A DNA stretch of 49,886 nucleotides from Chloroflexota bacterium. GTDB taxonomy: Bacteria > Chloroflexota > Dormibacteria > Dormibacterales > Dormibacteraceae. The notes beneath the pieces are model-generated. The model was not told the origin of the DNA and did not search any database. It was given only the letters and a program-made list of their open reading frames with translations. Both the position numbers and the translations under genes were made by a program. Shown here piece by piece: positions 18,241 through 27,708 of the stretch. The stretch lies in the NCBI GenBank assembly GCA_005881025.1, contig VBFO01000006.1:1-49886 (forward strand), given 5' to 3'. Each line of letters opens with the position of its first letter. Position 1 is the stretch's first letter.

Positions 18241-19446
18241 ATGCAGATGCGGGCTCTGCGGATCGTCATCGCGCTCGCGGTCGTGTTCGCGGGCCTCCTG
18301 ACCTGGAATTACTTCCGCACGATCCCGGCCGCCTCTGCCTCCACGTCGCTGCCGGTCCAGACCGTGATCGCCGGCGAAGCACCCCAGCTGCCATGGCCGA
18401 GCATCGGCTCGGCGGCGATGGGCGTGAGCGGGCTCGGCGCGATCGCGACGTCAGGCAACGAGCAGCCGATCCCGGCGGCGAGCGTGGCCAAGGTGATGAC
18501 AGCGCTCGTGGTGCTGACCGACAAACCACTCCAGGCCGGTGCGCCAGGGCCGGCGCTGACGATGACCGGTGACGACGTCCAGACCTATCAAACCGACAAC
18601 GCCCAGAACCAATCGGCGGTTCCAGTCCGTGAGGGCGAGGTGCTTTCGGAGCTTCAGATGCTCCAGGGCATGCTGATCCCGTCGGCCAACAACTTCGCGC
18701 AGACGCTGGCACGCTGGGACGCGAGCTCGGAGAGCGCCTTCGTCGACCGGATGAACCAACGCGCCAAAGCCCTCGGGCTCGTGAACACGTTGTTCGCGGA
18801 TCCCGCGGGCATCTCGCCGGACACCGTCAGCACTGCGAGCGACCTGATGAGGCTTGGCATGGCTGCGATGAAGCTGCCGGTCTTCGCCGCCATCGTTCAG
18901 CTGCCGCAGGTCAAGCTTCCCGTCGCCGGCGTGGTCTACAACGTGAACAGCGTCATCGGCAAGGCGGGGATCATCGGCATCAAGACGGGATCGGGCCTGC
19001 AGACAGGCGCGAACTTTCTGTTCGCGGCGGCCGTGACCGTGAGCCAGCATCCGATCACGATCTTCGGATGCGTCATGGGCCAGCCGACTCTGAGGATCGC
19101 GTTCGATCGCGCGCAGAAGCTCATCTCCGCGTTGAAGTCAGGGCTGTCAGTGAAGCGTGAGATCGCGCGCAACCAGGCGATCGGTGCTTACGCGACGGCG
19201 TGGGACCAGCACTCCGACCTGCTGTCGACAAGCGACGTCCTCCTGGTGGAGTGGCCGGGGATGATCCTCCGCCAGCAGCTGGAGGCTCCGGCGCTTGCGA
19301 TCGACAGACCGATCTCACCCGGCACGCGGGAGGGCACGCTGCACATCACGCTCGGGGACTACAGCCTTGACATCCCGGTCGTCACTTCCCAGCAGCTGTA
19401 CCCGCCGGGCCGCCTGTGGAGGGTCACGCGCTTACCCGGAAACTAG
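18241..19446 (+). CDS. D-alanyl-D-alanine carboxypeptidase / serine-type PBP (S11 family)
   Basis: N-terminal signal/TM; IPAASVAKVMTALVVL (SxxK), PSANNFAQTLARWD, KTGSGLQTGANFLFAA (KTG). Confidence 0.85.
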   Translation: MQMRALRIVIALAVVFAGLLTWNYFRTIPAASASTSLPVQTVIAGEAPQLPWPSIGSAAMGVSGLGAIATSGNEQPIPAASVAKVMTALVVLTDKPLQAGAPGPALTMTGDDVQTYQTDNAQNQSAVPVREGEVLSELQMLQGMLIPSANNFAQTLARWDASSESAFVDRMNQRAKALGLVNTLFADPAGISPDTVSTASDLMRLGMAAMKLPVFAAIVQLPQVKLPVAGVVYNVNSVIGKAGIIGIKTGSGLQTGANFLFAAAVTVSQHPITIFGCVMGQPTLRIAFDRAQKLISALKSGLSVKREIARNQAIGAYATAWDQHSDLLSTSDVLLVEWPGMILRQQLEAPALAIDRPISPGTREGTLHITLGDYSLDIPVVTSQQLYPPGRLWRVTRLPGN

Positions 19447-19488
19447 CGTGGCATGGGCGGGCGGGCTCATCCCGACCGCATACATCGC

Positions 19489-19545
19489 CGTTTGAGCACA
19501 AATACACGTAATTCCCGCGTTTTAACGTGTGATTGCGCACAAACG
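19489..19545. repeat. 57-bp imperfect palindrome between convergent genes
   Basis: Arms CGTTTGAGCACAAATACACGTAA and TTAACGTGTGATTGCGCACAAACG; 18 of 23 arm positions complementary. Confidence 0.75.
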
Positions 19546-19560
19546 CGGAGACCGCGGCTG

Positions 19561-20280
19561 TCAGCAGGCCCAGTCGTGGTCCAGGTGATTGAAGGTGTGC
19601 TGAACCAACCAGACGGGGACGGTCACCTCGGGCAGGAAGGACCGCGAGCACGACCCGCCTGCGAACCAGATGGCACTCAAGTATCCAGGCATCGCCAGCA
19701 CCCCCGTGATCATCAGCCACATCGCCGGTGATGAGTAGATGCCGACCGGAAGATCGGTCTGCGAAAGGCGTGTGACGGCCCCCTGCAAGGTGAAGCGGTT
19801 GAGGTTCAGCTGCTGCGACCACTTGTTGAGGATCTCGACGTCGAGCCACCACATCGAGATGCTCGAGGCGCCGAGCGCGTAGGCGTACCTGATCGACGTC
19901 TCAGCCTCGCTGCAGCCGATCGCCCAGGCTTCGCGCTCGATGTCCATGCCGGTGATCGAGTGCGCCTGATGCCGGCAGCCGGACGTGATCAAGTATCGGT
20001 ACTGAGGCAGGTAGCCCGTGTTGAGGTATAGCGACGGCGGCGCGGAGCGCGGCGCGTTTGCGTACTGATCCATCATGCAAAGGTTGCCGCTGAAGGGCGC
20101 GCCTCCGTTGACGCCGATGACCGCGAACGATCCTGCGGATGGCATCGGACTGCCGCACTGAGGCCAGGAGATGTCGTATCCCTTCTCACCCGGCGTGTAA
20201 GGATCGCCCATCGCACGAGCATGAATCGTGGTGGCGAACAGCAGCAGGATTGCGGTTCCTAATGCGCAAGCAGCGCGCAT
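19561..20280 (-). CDS. Secreted protein, glycoside-hydrolase-like (DUF1906/GH25-like fold suspected)
   Basis: Signal peptide MRAACALGTAILLLFATTIHARA; GYDISWPQCG and GMDIEREAW...SMWWLDVE motifs. Confidence 0.6.
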   Translation of the reverse strand: MRAACALGTAILLLFATTIHARAMGDPYTPGEKGYDISWPQCGSPMPSAGSFAVIGVNGGAPFSGNLCMMDQYANAPRSAPPSLYLNTGYLPQYRYLITSGCRHQAHSITGMDIEREAWAIGCSEAETSIRYAYALGASSISMWWLDVEILNKWSQQLNLNRFTLQGAVTRLSQTDLPVGIYSSPAMWLMITGVLAMPGYLSAIWFAGGSCSRSFLPEVTVPVWLVQHTFNHLDHDWAC

Positions 20281-20324
20281 CTTTGACGCACCCCCCAGGT
20301 CAGGGAATACCCGCTAGTACCAGC

Positions 20325-21242
20325 TTAGACTGCTTTAGAAACTCCCACCAGCAGCCCTTTACCTTGTAACCATTCGGCGATGGCATCGCTAGCTGGCTTG
20401 TCGAGCGCCGCGATCGGGGGCGCGAGCCAGGGTTCACAGATCTTCATCGCCGAAAGCGCGGCCTTGATCGAACCGGGAAAGACACCGCCGCGGAGGCGCA
20501 GGATCAGCTGCACCACCTCGTCCTGGTGGGTCCGCGCAGCCTCGAGCTCCCCCCGCCGGAACTCGTCATGGATGCGCACTATCCACTGAGGCGCGACGTT
20601 CGCGCCGCCGCAGATGGTGCCCGACGCCCCCATCACGAGTGAAGGCAACAGCATCGTGTCGCTACCGGTGAAGGTGCGAAACCGCGGGAGGTCGCGCATC
20701 AGGATGCACACACGCTCGAAGTACTCGAAGTCGCGGCTCGAGTCCTTGATGCCGGCGATGGCGCCCTCGTGTGCGAGGGCGGAGACGGTCTCCGGCTCGG
20801 CCACGATCTTGGTGTTCTGCGGGATGTTGTAGAGCAGGATCGGGATGCGGCTCTCCGCAGCCAGGGCGCGGTAGAAGGCCAGCACCGAGGCCTGATCGAT
20901 CGGGTAGTAGAACGGTGGCGTGACCAGGGCTGCGGCGGCGCCTGACCTTGCCGCGGCCTCCACCTCCGCCATCGCCGCTCGAAGGTGACTCTGAGCCACG
21001 CCACAGATCACGGGCACGCGTCCGCGAGCGGCTTCCATCACGGCGCTCAGCATCGCCCGGCGCGAAGGCTCGTCGAGGGACGCGATCTCGCCAGTGGACC
21101 CGAGCACCAGCAGGCCGGTGACGCCGCCATCGACCACGTGCTCGACCAGCCGAACCACTGCCGGCTCGTCGACAGACCCACCCTTGGTCAATGGCGAGAC
21201 GAGCGCAGGAAGGACGCCGACAAGCTCGTCGATGTTGCCCAC
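20325..21242 (-). CDS. Dihydrodipicolinate synthase/N-acetylneuraminate lyase family protein
   Basis: ALVSPLTKGGSVDEPAVVRLVEHVVDGGVTGLLVLGSTGEIASL, ILLYNIPQNT, IAGIKDSSRD; GTG start at 21242. Confidence 0.9.
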   Translation of the reverse strand: MGNIDELVGVLPALVSPLTKGGSVDEPAVVRLVEHVVDGGVTGLLVLGSTGEIASLDEPSRRAMLSAVMEAARGRVPVICGVAQSHLRAAMAEVEAAARSGAAAALVTPPFYYPIDQASVLAFYRALAAESRIPILLYNIPQNTKIVAEPETVSALAHEGAIAGIKDSSRDFEYFERVCILMRDLPRFRTFTGSDTMLLPSLVMGASGTICGGANVAPQWIVRIHDEFRRGELEAARTHQDEVVQLILRLRGGVFPGSIKAALSAMKICEPWLAPPIAALDKPASDAIAEWLQGKGLLVGVSKAV

Positions 21243-21267
21243 GCGTTTAGGCTAATCGCTGAGCCAC

Positions 21268-22149
21268 ATGAAGCTGCTGATGTTCGAGCTCTCCGGCGAC
21301 AGGCGCCTCGGAGCCTTGAGGCCCGGTCATGAGCAGGAGCTGGTCGATCTAAGCCCGGTCGCGCACGACCTGCTTGCGCTCATCGACGCAGGCGAGGAAG
21401 GTCTGGACGAAGCGCGGCGCTCAATCATCAAGCCGGCCGGCGCCGTGCACTCACTCGAAAGCGTGAGACTGTTGCCACCACTGGACCCACCGCGCGGGAA
21501 CATCATCGGCATCGGCCGCAACTACCAAAAGCATGCTGAGGAGACGGCGGCCGGCAACCATGCTGCCGAGCCCCCCACCGTATTCACCAAAGCGATCACC
21601 TCCATCACCGGTCCGACCGACGACATCGCCGTCGACCCAGCGGTCAGCGACAAGATCGATTGGGAGGTCGAGCTGGCTGTCGTGATCGGCCGTCGTGGGG
21701 CCAACATCGACCGCCAGAACGGCTTTGATCATGTCTTCGGCTACATGGTGATCAACGACGTCAGCGCCCGCGACATCCAGATGGGATGGGGCGGCCAGTA
21801 CTTCAAAGGGAAGAGCCTCGACCGTTCCTCTCCGATCGGACCCTGGGTGGTGACCAGGGACGAGATCCCGGAACCTCAACGGCTTGGACTGGCCCTGAGG
21901 GTCAACGGGCAGCTGAAGCAAGATGGCAACACCAGGGACATGATCTACCCGGTCGACGCGCTGGTCGAATGGACGTCGAAAGGGATGACGCTGCTGCCGG
22001 GCGCCGTCATCGCTACGGGCACCCCGGACGGCGTCGGGTTCGCACGGACCCCGCCCGAGTTCCTGAAACCTGGCGACGTCATGGAGACCGAGGTCGAGGG
22101 AATCGGAGCGCTGACGAACCGGATCGTGGCCGCGAAGGCTCGCGCCTAG
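21268..22149 (+). CDS. Fumarylacetoacetate hydrolase family protein
   Basis: IIGIGRNYQKHAEE, DWEVELAVVIGRRG, GYMVINDVSARDIQ, GTPDGVGFARTPPEFLKPGD. Confidence 0.92.
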   Translation: MKLLMFELSGDRRLGALRPGHEQELVDLSPVAHDLLALIDAGEEGLDEARRSIIKPAGAVHSLESVRLLPPLDPPRGNIIGIGRNYQKHAEETAAGNHAAEPPTVFTKAITSITGPTDDIAVDPAVSDKIDWEVELAVVIGRRGANIDRQNGFDHVFGYMVINDVSARDIQMGWGGQYFKGKSLDRSSPIGPWVVTRDEIPEPQRLGLALRVNGQLKQDGNTRDMIYPVDALVEWTSKGMTLLPGAVIATGTPDGVGFARTPPEFLKPGDVMETEVEGIGALTNRIVAAKARA

Positions 22150-23231
22150 AGGATCGCCTTACCGGTCTCAGGGTCGAACAGGTGCACGCGCCTGGTATCG
22201 ACGACGAGCCGGATCCTGTCGCCGGGCGAAACATGCAGGTTGGGATCGACCCTCGCGGTGACGGCGCTGTCCGTGCCGACCAGCCCGTAGACGAACTGGT
22301 CGGCGCCGAGCACCTCGGTCACCTCCACCTTCATGTCCAGTCCGGAGGCCCCGTTGGTGGTGCCCTGCGATGTTTCGTCGCGCAGACGCTCCCTCATCGC
22401 CTCAGGACGCAGACCCAGGATCCCTTTCTCGACTCCTGGTGCTGACGGCAGCGGGACCTCGAACCCCGAGGCTTTGGCAGTCTTCCCCTGCACGGTGACA
22501 GGGATGAAGTTCATCGTCGGGCTGCCGATAAATCCCGCGACGTACATGTTGGCCGGTTGGTCGTAGATCTCGCGAGGCGGTGCCACCTGCTGCAGCACGC
22601 CGTCGCGCATGACCGCAATCCGGTCGCCCATCGTCATCGCCTCGACCTGGTCATGGGTGACATAGATGAAGGTCGCGTGCAGCGCGCGGTGCTGCTTCTG
22701 GAGCTCGATGCGAGTCTGCACTCGGAGCTTGGCGTCCAGGTTCGAAAGTGGTTCGTCGAGCAGGAACGCCTGCGGCTCGCGCACGATGGCTCGGCCCAGC
22801 GCAACGCGCTGGCGCTGACCGCCTGACAGCTGGCGCGGCTTGCGGTTCAGGAGCGGGCCCAGCTCGAGTATCTCGGCCGCCTGCTTGACGCGGCGGTCGA
22901 TGTCCGCCTTCGGCGTGCCGCGCATGCGCAGGCCGAAAGCCATGTTGTCCTGGACTGTCATGTGCGGGTAGAGCGCGTACGACTGGAACACCATCGCGAT
23001 ATCCCGATCGCGCGGCGGCATGTCGTTGACGACCGTGTCGCCGATCCGGATCTCTCCATCGCTGATCTCTTCCAGGCCCGCAAGCATCCGGAGCGCAGTC
23101 GATTTGCCACAACCCGAGGGGCCGACCAGGACCATGAACTCGGTGTCCTTGACCTCGAGGTTGAAGTCGTTGACGGCCAGGGTGCCGCCTGCGAATCTCT
23201 TAGTTACGTGGTCGTAGGTGACTGAGGCCAT
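22146..23231 (-). CDS. Carbohydrate ABC transporter ATP-binding protein (UgpC/MsmK/MsiK-like)
   Basis: VGPSGCGKSTALRMLAGLEEISDGEIRIG, LSGGQRQRVALGRAIVREPQAFLLDEPLSNLDAKLR, C-terminal TOBE-like region. Confidence 0.93.
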   Translation of the reverse strand: MASVTYDHVTKRFAGGTLAVNDFNLEVKDTEFMVLVGPSGCGKSTALRMLAGLEEISDGEIRIGDTVVNDMPPRDRDIAMVFQSYALYPHMTVQDNMAFGLRMRGTPKADIDRRVKQAAEILELGPLLNRKPRQLSGGQRQRVALGRAIVREPQAFLLDEPLSNLDAKLRVQTRIELQKQHRALHATFIYVTHDQVEAMTMGDRIAVMRDGVLQQVAPPREIYDQPANMYVAGFIGSPTMNFIPVTVQGKTAKASGFEVPLPSAPGVEKGILGLRPEAMRERLRDETSQGTTNGASGLDMKVEVTEVLGADQFVYGLVGTDSAVTARVDPNLHVSPGDRIRLVVDTRRVHLFDPETGKAIL

Positions 23232-23243
23232 GGTCCCGTAATC

Positions 23244-24215
23244 CTAAGCAGAACTCAACGGGTTGGAAACCACGGCCTCGACCGCCTCACGGAGATGTGC
23301 GGCTGTGTCCTCCGGCCGTGTGTCGTTCACGAAGGTTCCCGCTCCCAGCTCAACACCGGCCAGGTACTTGAGCCTGTCGTGGCGCCGGTGTGGGGGATAG
23401 AACTCGACGTGAAGGTGAGCCTCCGGCCATGCACCGCCGTCGGAGGGCGCCTGATGCATCGCCATCACGTACGGCGTCGAGAAGCTGAAGTGGTGGTCGT
23501 ACGCTCGCGCGATCCGCAGCAGCGCGTCAGCCAGATCGGCGCGGCCCTCCGCATCCAGATCCGCGATCGACGCGACGTGCCTTCGCGGATACACATGCAC
23601 CTCGTACGGCCACCGGGCGGCGTTGGGCACAAAGGCGACAGTGCCGCCGTCGGAAAAGACGCTGCGCGGACCCGCCGCCTCGCGCTCGATCTCCTCGCAG
23701 TGAAGGCACCTGCCGGTTGAGTCGAGATGCTCTCGGGCAGCCTCGAGCTCTGCCGCCGCGAAGGGAGGCACGAACGGGAGCGCATAGATCTGGCCGTGAG
23801 GATGGTGCAGCGTGACGCCAACCTCCTCCCCTTTGTTCTCGAAGATGTAGACGTACTGGACCTCCGGCCGGGAACCGAGGTCAACGTAGCGATCCGCCCA
23901 CACGTCGATCAGCAGCTGAACCCTATCGGCCGGGAGCTGCGCCAGCGTCAGCTCGTGCACCGGCGTGTAGACCACCACCTCGCAGCCCGTCGAGGAAGGA
24001 CGCACCGGCCTGTCGCCGACCCGGTCGGGACCGAAGGCTGGAAAGCGGTTCTCGAACACGACCACCTCGAAGGTGTCGAGCGGCACCTCCGAGCGACCGT
24101 TCGGTCCAGATGGGCATAGGGGGCAGAAATCGGTCGGCAGGAAGGTGCGGTCGTTGCGCTCGGTCGCATACGCAACCCACTCACGGCGCAGCGGATCGAA
24201 GCGGAGCTCAGGCAT
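23244..24215 (-). CDS. galT: Galactose-1-phosphate uridylyltransferase
   Basis: MPELRFDPLRREWVAYATERNDR, HHPHGQIYALPFVPP, YEVHVYPRRHV; ATG at 24215. Confidence 0.9.
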   Translation of the reverse strand: MPELRFDPLRREWVAYATERNDRTFLPTDFCPLCPSGPNGRSEVPLDTFEVVVFENRFPAFGPDRVGDRPVRPSSTGCEVVVYTPVHELTLAQLPADRVQLLIDVWADRYVDLGSRPEVQYVYIFENKGEEVGVTLHHPHGQIYALPFVPPFAAAELEAAREHLDSTGRCLHCEEIEREAAGPRSVFSDGGTVAFVPNAARWPYEVHVYPRRHVASIADLDAEGRADLADALLRIARAYDHHFSFSTPYVMAMHQAPSDGGAWPEAHLHVEFYPPHRRHDRLKYLAGVELGAGTFVNDTRPEDTAAHLREAVEAVVSNPLSSA

Positions 24216-24309
24216 TCGGCTCGGGCTTCGGAGCCTGTCGCGCGTATGACAGCAGATAGCGTCCGTCCGGAAGCTCGAGGTCGACGCGGGCAAGGCGCGT
24301 CACGGCCAC
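24208..24309 (-). CDS. Candidate small ORF (33 aa) between deoR and galT
   Basis: GTG at 24309: VAVTRLARVDLELPDGRYLLSYARQAPKPEPNA*; stop overlaps the galT start (ATGCCTGA); not in the ORF track. Confidence 0.35.
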   Translation of the reverse strand: MAVTRLARVDLELPDGRYLLSYARQAPKPEPNA

Positions 24310-24349
24310 ACGACGCGGCGGCTTGACGCCGTCAGTCGCGGGGCGCCCG

Positions 24350-25138
24350 TCAGGCGATCTTTTCACGATCGTTCACCTGTGCCACCTTCACATCGACTCC
24401 AGCCGCCCGAATGGCATCCAGCTCGTTGGCATGCGCGCTCGAGTCGGTGATCAGAGTGTGCACCCGGCCGGTGGGCACGGTCTGGCACATCGTCTCCTGA
24501 CCGATCTTCGTGTGGTCGGCGAGGACGACGACTTGCTGAGCCGCACCTGCGAGTGCGCGATCCATCGCGGCGACGACCGGGCTCGGCGTGCTCAGTCCGC
24601 GCTCGGCGCTGAAGCCATTGCCGGAAATGAACGCCTGTGACGCGCGCAGAGATCGAACGGACTCCTCCGCCGCCGGCCCGACCAGCGCGTGTATGGAGCG
24701 ACGAAGCGTGCCGCCGGTCAGGATCACCTCCACGTGCGGCGCTTCCATCAGCGCCTGCGCCACCAGCAGCGAGTTCGTCACCACGGTGAGCTCCGGCGAG
24801 CTCACCAGGAGCCGGGCCAGAGCCTGAGTGGTGGTACCCGGGCCGAGGAGGATGGCCTCCCCCGGGCGGACCATCGCGGCCGCGATCTCCGCGATGCCGG
24901 CCTTCTCGACGCCGGCCTGCCGCGCCTTCTCCGAGTAGCTCGGCTCGTGACCGAGAGCTGCCGGCAGGACGGCACCGCCATGGGTCCTGACTAAAAGCCC
25001 GTCCTTCGCCATCGAGCGGAGGTCCCTCCGCAATGTGATCTCGGTCGTCCCCAGCGTCTGCGCCATCTCGGCGACCGAGACGGCGCCGCGGGCGCGGATG
25101 CTCTCCGCTATGAGCCGCCTGCGTTCCAGGGCGAGCAT
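24350..25138 (-). CDS. DeoR family transcriptional regulator
   Basis: ERRRLIAESIRARGAVSVAEMAQTLGTTEITLRRDLRSM wHTH and DeoR-type sugar-binding domain; internal ATG at 25138 preferred over TTG at 25159. Confidence 0.9.
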   Translation of the reverse strand: MLALERRRLIAESIRARGAVSVAEMAQTLGTTEITLRRDLRSMAKDGLLVRTHGGAVLPAALGHEPSYSEKARQAGVEKAGIAEIAAAMVRPGEAILLGPGTTTQALARLLVSSPELTVVTNSLLVAQALMEAPHVEVILTGGTLRRSIHALVGPAAEESVRSLRASQAFISGNGFSAERGLSTPSPVVAAMDRALAGAAQQVVVLADHTKIGQETMCQTVPTGRVHTLITDSSAHANELDAIRAAGVDVKVAQVNDREKIA

Positions 25139-25202
25139 GTCCGCAGGATCGTACTCCAACGATCACATTCGATCAATATCGGCCACAAACGGAAGTGAAC
25201 TG

Positions 25203-25253
25203 TTGACAAAACTGACCGAATGAGTATCGTTCGCCATTGTTCGCGGTCCGAAC
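25203..25253 (+). promoter_or_regulatory. Putative sigma-70 promoter plus operator for the galactoside ABC operon
   Basis: TTGACA (25203-25208)-16-TATCGT (25225-25230), then inverted repeat GTTCG-CGGTC-CGAAC (25239-25253) near the expected TSS. Confidence 0.55.
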
Positions 25254-25308
25254 GTGCTTTGAAGCATGGGCACAGTGCCCACATCTGATCGAGGTGAGGA
25301 GGAAGTCC

Positions 25309-26718
25309 ATGGGTGATTCAAGGGAAGCAAAACGAGTGGCCGCGAGGCTCCAGGCACGCAGCCTCGAGCTTCCATACGTAGGAGAGGTGCCTCTGAACCT
25401 CGACCTTTCGAGGCGGGACATGCTCAAGATCGCGGGCTACGGCAGCCTGGCCGCCTTCCTCGCCGCCTGCGGCTCGACCTCGACGACTGGCGGCAGCATC
25501 ACGGCCACCGGCGGAAACATGTCTCTGGGCAGCTATGGGTCCGACCCCGGCTCGAAGGCAGGGGTCAAGGCGATCGTCGACGCCTTCACGGCCGCCAACG
25601 GCGGCACCAAGGTGAAGCTGAACACGGTTGACCACGGCACCTTCCAGAACCAGATCACCTCCTATCTGCAGGGCACGCCGGAGGATGTGTTCACATGGTT
25701 CTCCGGACACCGGATGCGCTTTTTTGCGGACAAGGGCCTGGCCACGCCCATCGACGACGTATGGAACGCCGTCAAGTCGAACTACACCGCGGGCTTCGAG
25801 GCCTCGATCAAGGGCAACGACGGCCACGCGTATGCGGTTCCAACCGACTACTACCCCTGGGCGGTGTTCTATCGCAAGGATGTGTGGGCGGCCAAGAACT
25901 ACACGGTGCCGACCAACTGGGACGACTTCAAGAAGCTCTGCGAGCAGATGAAGAAGGACGGCCTCACGCCGATCGCCTTCGCGGACAAGGATGGCTGGCC
26001 GGCGCAGGGCACCTTCGACATCCTCAACCTGCGCATGAACGGCTACGACTTCCACGTCAACCTGCTCACCGGCGCCAACGGGCAGAAGTGGACCGACCCG
26101 AAGGTCGCGCAGGTCTTCAAGAAGTGGTCTGAGATAACCCCCTACTACTCGCCAGGATTCAAGGGCCTCACGTGGGAGCAGGGCGCCGACCAGCTGTTGC
26201 GCAAGCAGGCCGGCATGTACCTGCTCGGACTCTTCGTCTCCGACGAGTTCAAGGCCAGCGGCAAACAGGCGGACGTCGACCAGCTGGACTTCTTCGCGTT
26301 CCCTGACGTGGGTTCGCAGTACGACGCCGAGAAGGCGCTCGACGCGCCGATCGACGTCTACATGGTGACCAAGAAGTCCCCGACTCTGAGCAACGACCTC
26401 GGCCAGGCCAAGGCCTTTATGGAGTTCATGGCCAAGGGCTCGACGCAGGTCCTGTACTGGAAGAACGCTCCGGGCTCGATCCCGACCGCGAACGATGCCG
26501 ACACCAGCCAGTACCCGGCTCTCACCAAGAAGGCCGTCGACATCGTCAGCAAGGCTCAGAAGATCACGCAGTACTTCGACCGCGACTCCCGGCCCGACTA
26601 CTCGGGCCCCAACGGGATGCAGGGGTTCCTGCTGCGGTTCCTGTCGAACCCGACCAGCGACACCACGAGCCTCCAGAAGGATATGCAGAGCTTCTGGGAC
26701 TCACTTCCCCCCGAGTAA
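25309..26718 (+). CDS. Carbohydrate ABC transporter substrate-binding lipoprotein (Tat-like signal)
   Basis: LSRRDMLKIAGYGSLAAFLAACGS twin-arginine/lipobox; SBP family 1 features. Confidence 0.9.
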   Translation: MGDSREAKRVAARLQARSLELPYVGEVPLNLDLSRRDMLKIAGYGSLAAFLAACGSTSTTGGSITATGGNMSLGSYGSDPGSKAGVKAIVDAFTAANGGTKVKLNTVDHGTFQNQITSYLQGTPEDVFTWFSGHRMRFFADKGLATPIDDVWNAVKSNYTAGFEASIKGNDGHAYAVPTDYYPWAVFYRKDVWAAKNYTVPTNWDDFKKLCEQMKKDGLTPIAFADKDGWPAQGTFDILNLRMNGYDFHVNLLTGANGQKWTDPKVAQVFKKWSEITPYYSPGFKGLTWEQGADQLLRKQAGMYLLGLFVSDEFKASGKQADVDQLDFFAFPDVGSQYDAEKALDAPIDVYMVTKKSPTLSNDLGQAKAFMEFMAKGSTQVLYWKNAPGSIPTANDADTSQYPALTKKAVDIVSKAQKITQYFDRDSRPDYSGPNGMQGFLLRFLSNPTSDTTSLQKDMQSFWDSLPPE

Positions 26719-26739
26719 AGCCACCCATATCATCTGAAC

Positions 26740-27708
26740 GTGGCTAACACCACGACGAACGCAGCCCCCGCCCGGGCCCGGCAGCCCGAGGCGGGGGCTG
26801 TCGCAATCCCGGCCCGGCGCCGGCGGTACACACTGCTGACGCGCCACGACAAGATCCTGCTGGCGTTGATGGTCGGCATACCTCTGACGCTGGACGTGAT
26901 CCTCATCTGGGGGCCGACGCTGGCCTCGATCCTGCTGTCCTTCACCAACTGGGACGGCGTCGGCGACATCACCTCCAAGAACTTCGTCGGGTTGAAGAAC
27001 TACCAGTTCATGTTCACGGGCTACACGCTGTTCTGGCCTGCCTTCACGCACAACCTGATCTGGCTGCTGTGGCTGACCCTGATCGCAACTCCGTTGGGGA
27101 TGCTGTTTGCAGTGCTGCTCGATCGCGAGATCCGCGGTACGCGGGTATACCAGAGCGTGTTCTATCTGCCGGTAGTCCTGTCGCTGGTGGTCGTGGGCTT
27201 GATCTGGGAGCTCCAGTACACGCCCACCGACGGCTTCATCAACAACGCGCTGGGGTTGGTCAAGTCGGGCCACATCATCGACTGGCTCGGCGATTCGCGC
27301 ATCAACCTCTACGCGATCCTTGGCGCCGCCAGCTGGCGGCACATCGGCTACATCATGATCCTGTACCTGGCCGGACTGAAGAGCGTCGACCCGTCACTGC
27401 GCGAGGCGGCTCGAGTAGACGGAGCGACCGAGGTGCAGACGTTCTTCAACGTCGTTTTTCCGGTGATGGCGCCGATCAACGTCGTGATAGTGGTCGTCAC
27501 CGCGATCGAGGCGCTGCGCGCCTTCGACATCGCGTTCATCATCAACCAGGGCAAGAACGGACTTGAGCTGCTGTCGATCCTGATCACCAACAACAGCCTC
27601 AGTGAGGCGAGCCTGGTGGGCTTCGGCTCCGCCATCGCGGTGATCCTGCTCCTGATCTCGATGGTGCCAATCGTCATCTTCCTGACTCGCGTGATGAGGA
27701 ACGCCTGA
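26740..27708 (+). CDS. Sugar ABC transporter permease
   Basis: REAARVDGATEVQTFFNVVFPVMAPIN EAA loop; GTG start. Confidence 0.92.
   Translation: MANTTTNAAPARARQPEAGAVAIPARRRRYTLLTRHDKILLALMVGIPLTLDVILIWGPTLASILLSFTNWDGVGDITSKNFVGLKNYQFMFTGYTLFWPAFTHNLIWLLWLTLIATPLGMLFAVLLDREIRGTRVYQSVFYLPVVLSLVVVGLIWELQYTPTDGFINNALGLVKSGHIIDWLGDSRINLYAILGAASWRHIGYIMILYLAGLKSVDPSLREAARVDGATEVQTFFNVVFPVMAPINVVIVVVTAIEALRAFDIAFIINQGKNGLELLSILITNNSLSEASLVGFGSAIAVILLLISMVPIVIFLTRVMRNA

Noticed and set aside
19489-19545. Palindrome considered as the chromosomal dif site
   Set aside because: Overall layout (inverted arms) is loosely similar, but I could not align it convincingly to known XerC/XerD arm sequences; left as an unexplained palindrome.
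25318-26055. 245-aa minus-strand ORF opposite the SBP gene
   Set aside because: Antisense shadow of a clear SBP gene; typical of high-GC frame openness.
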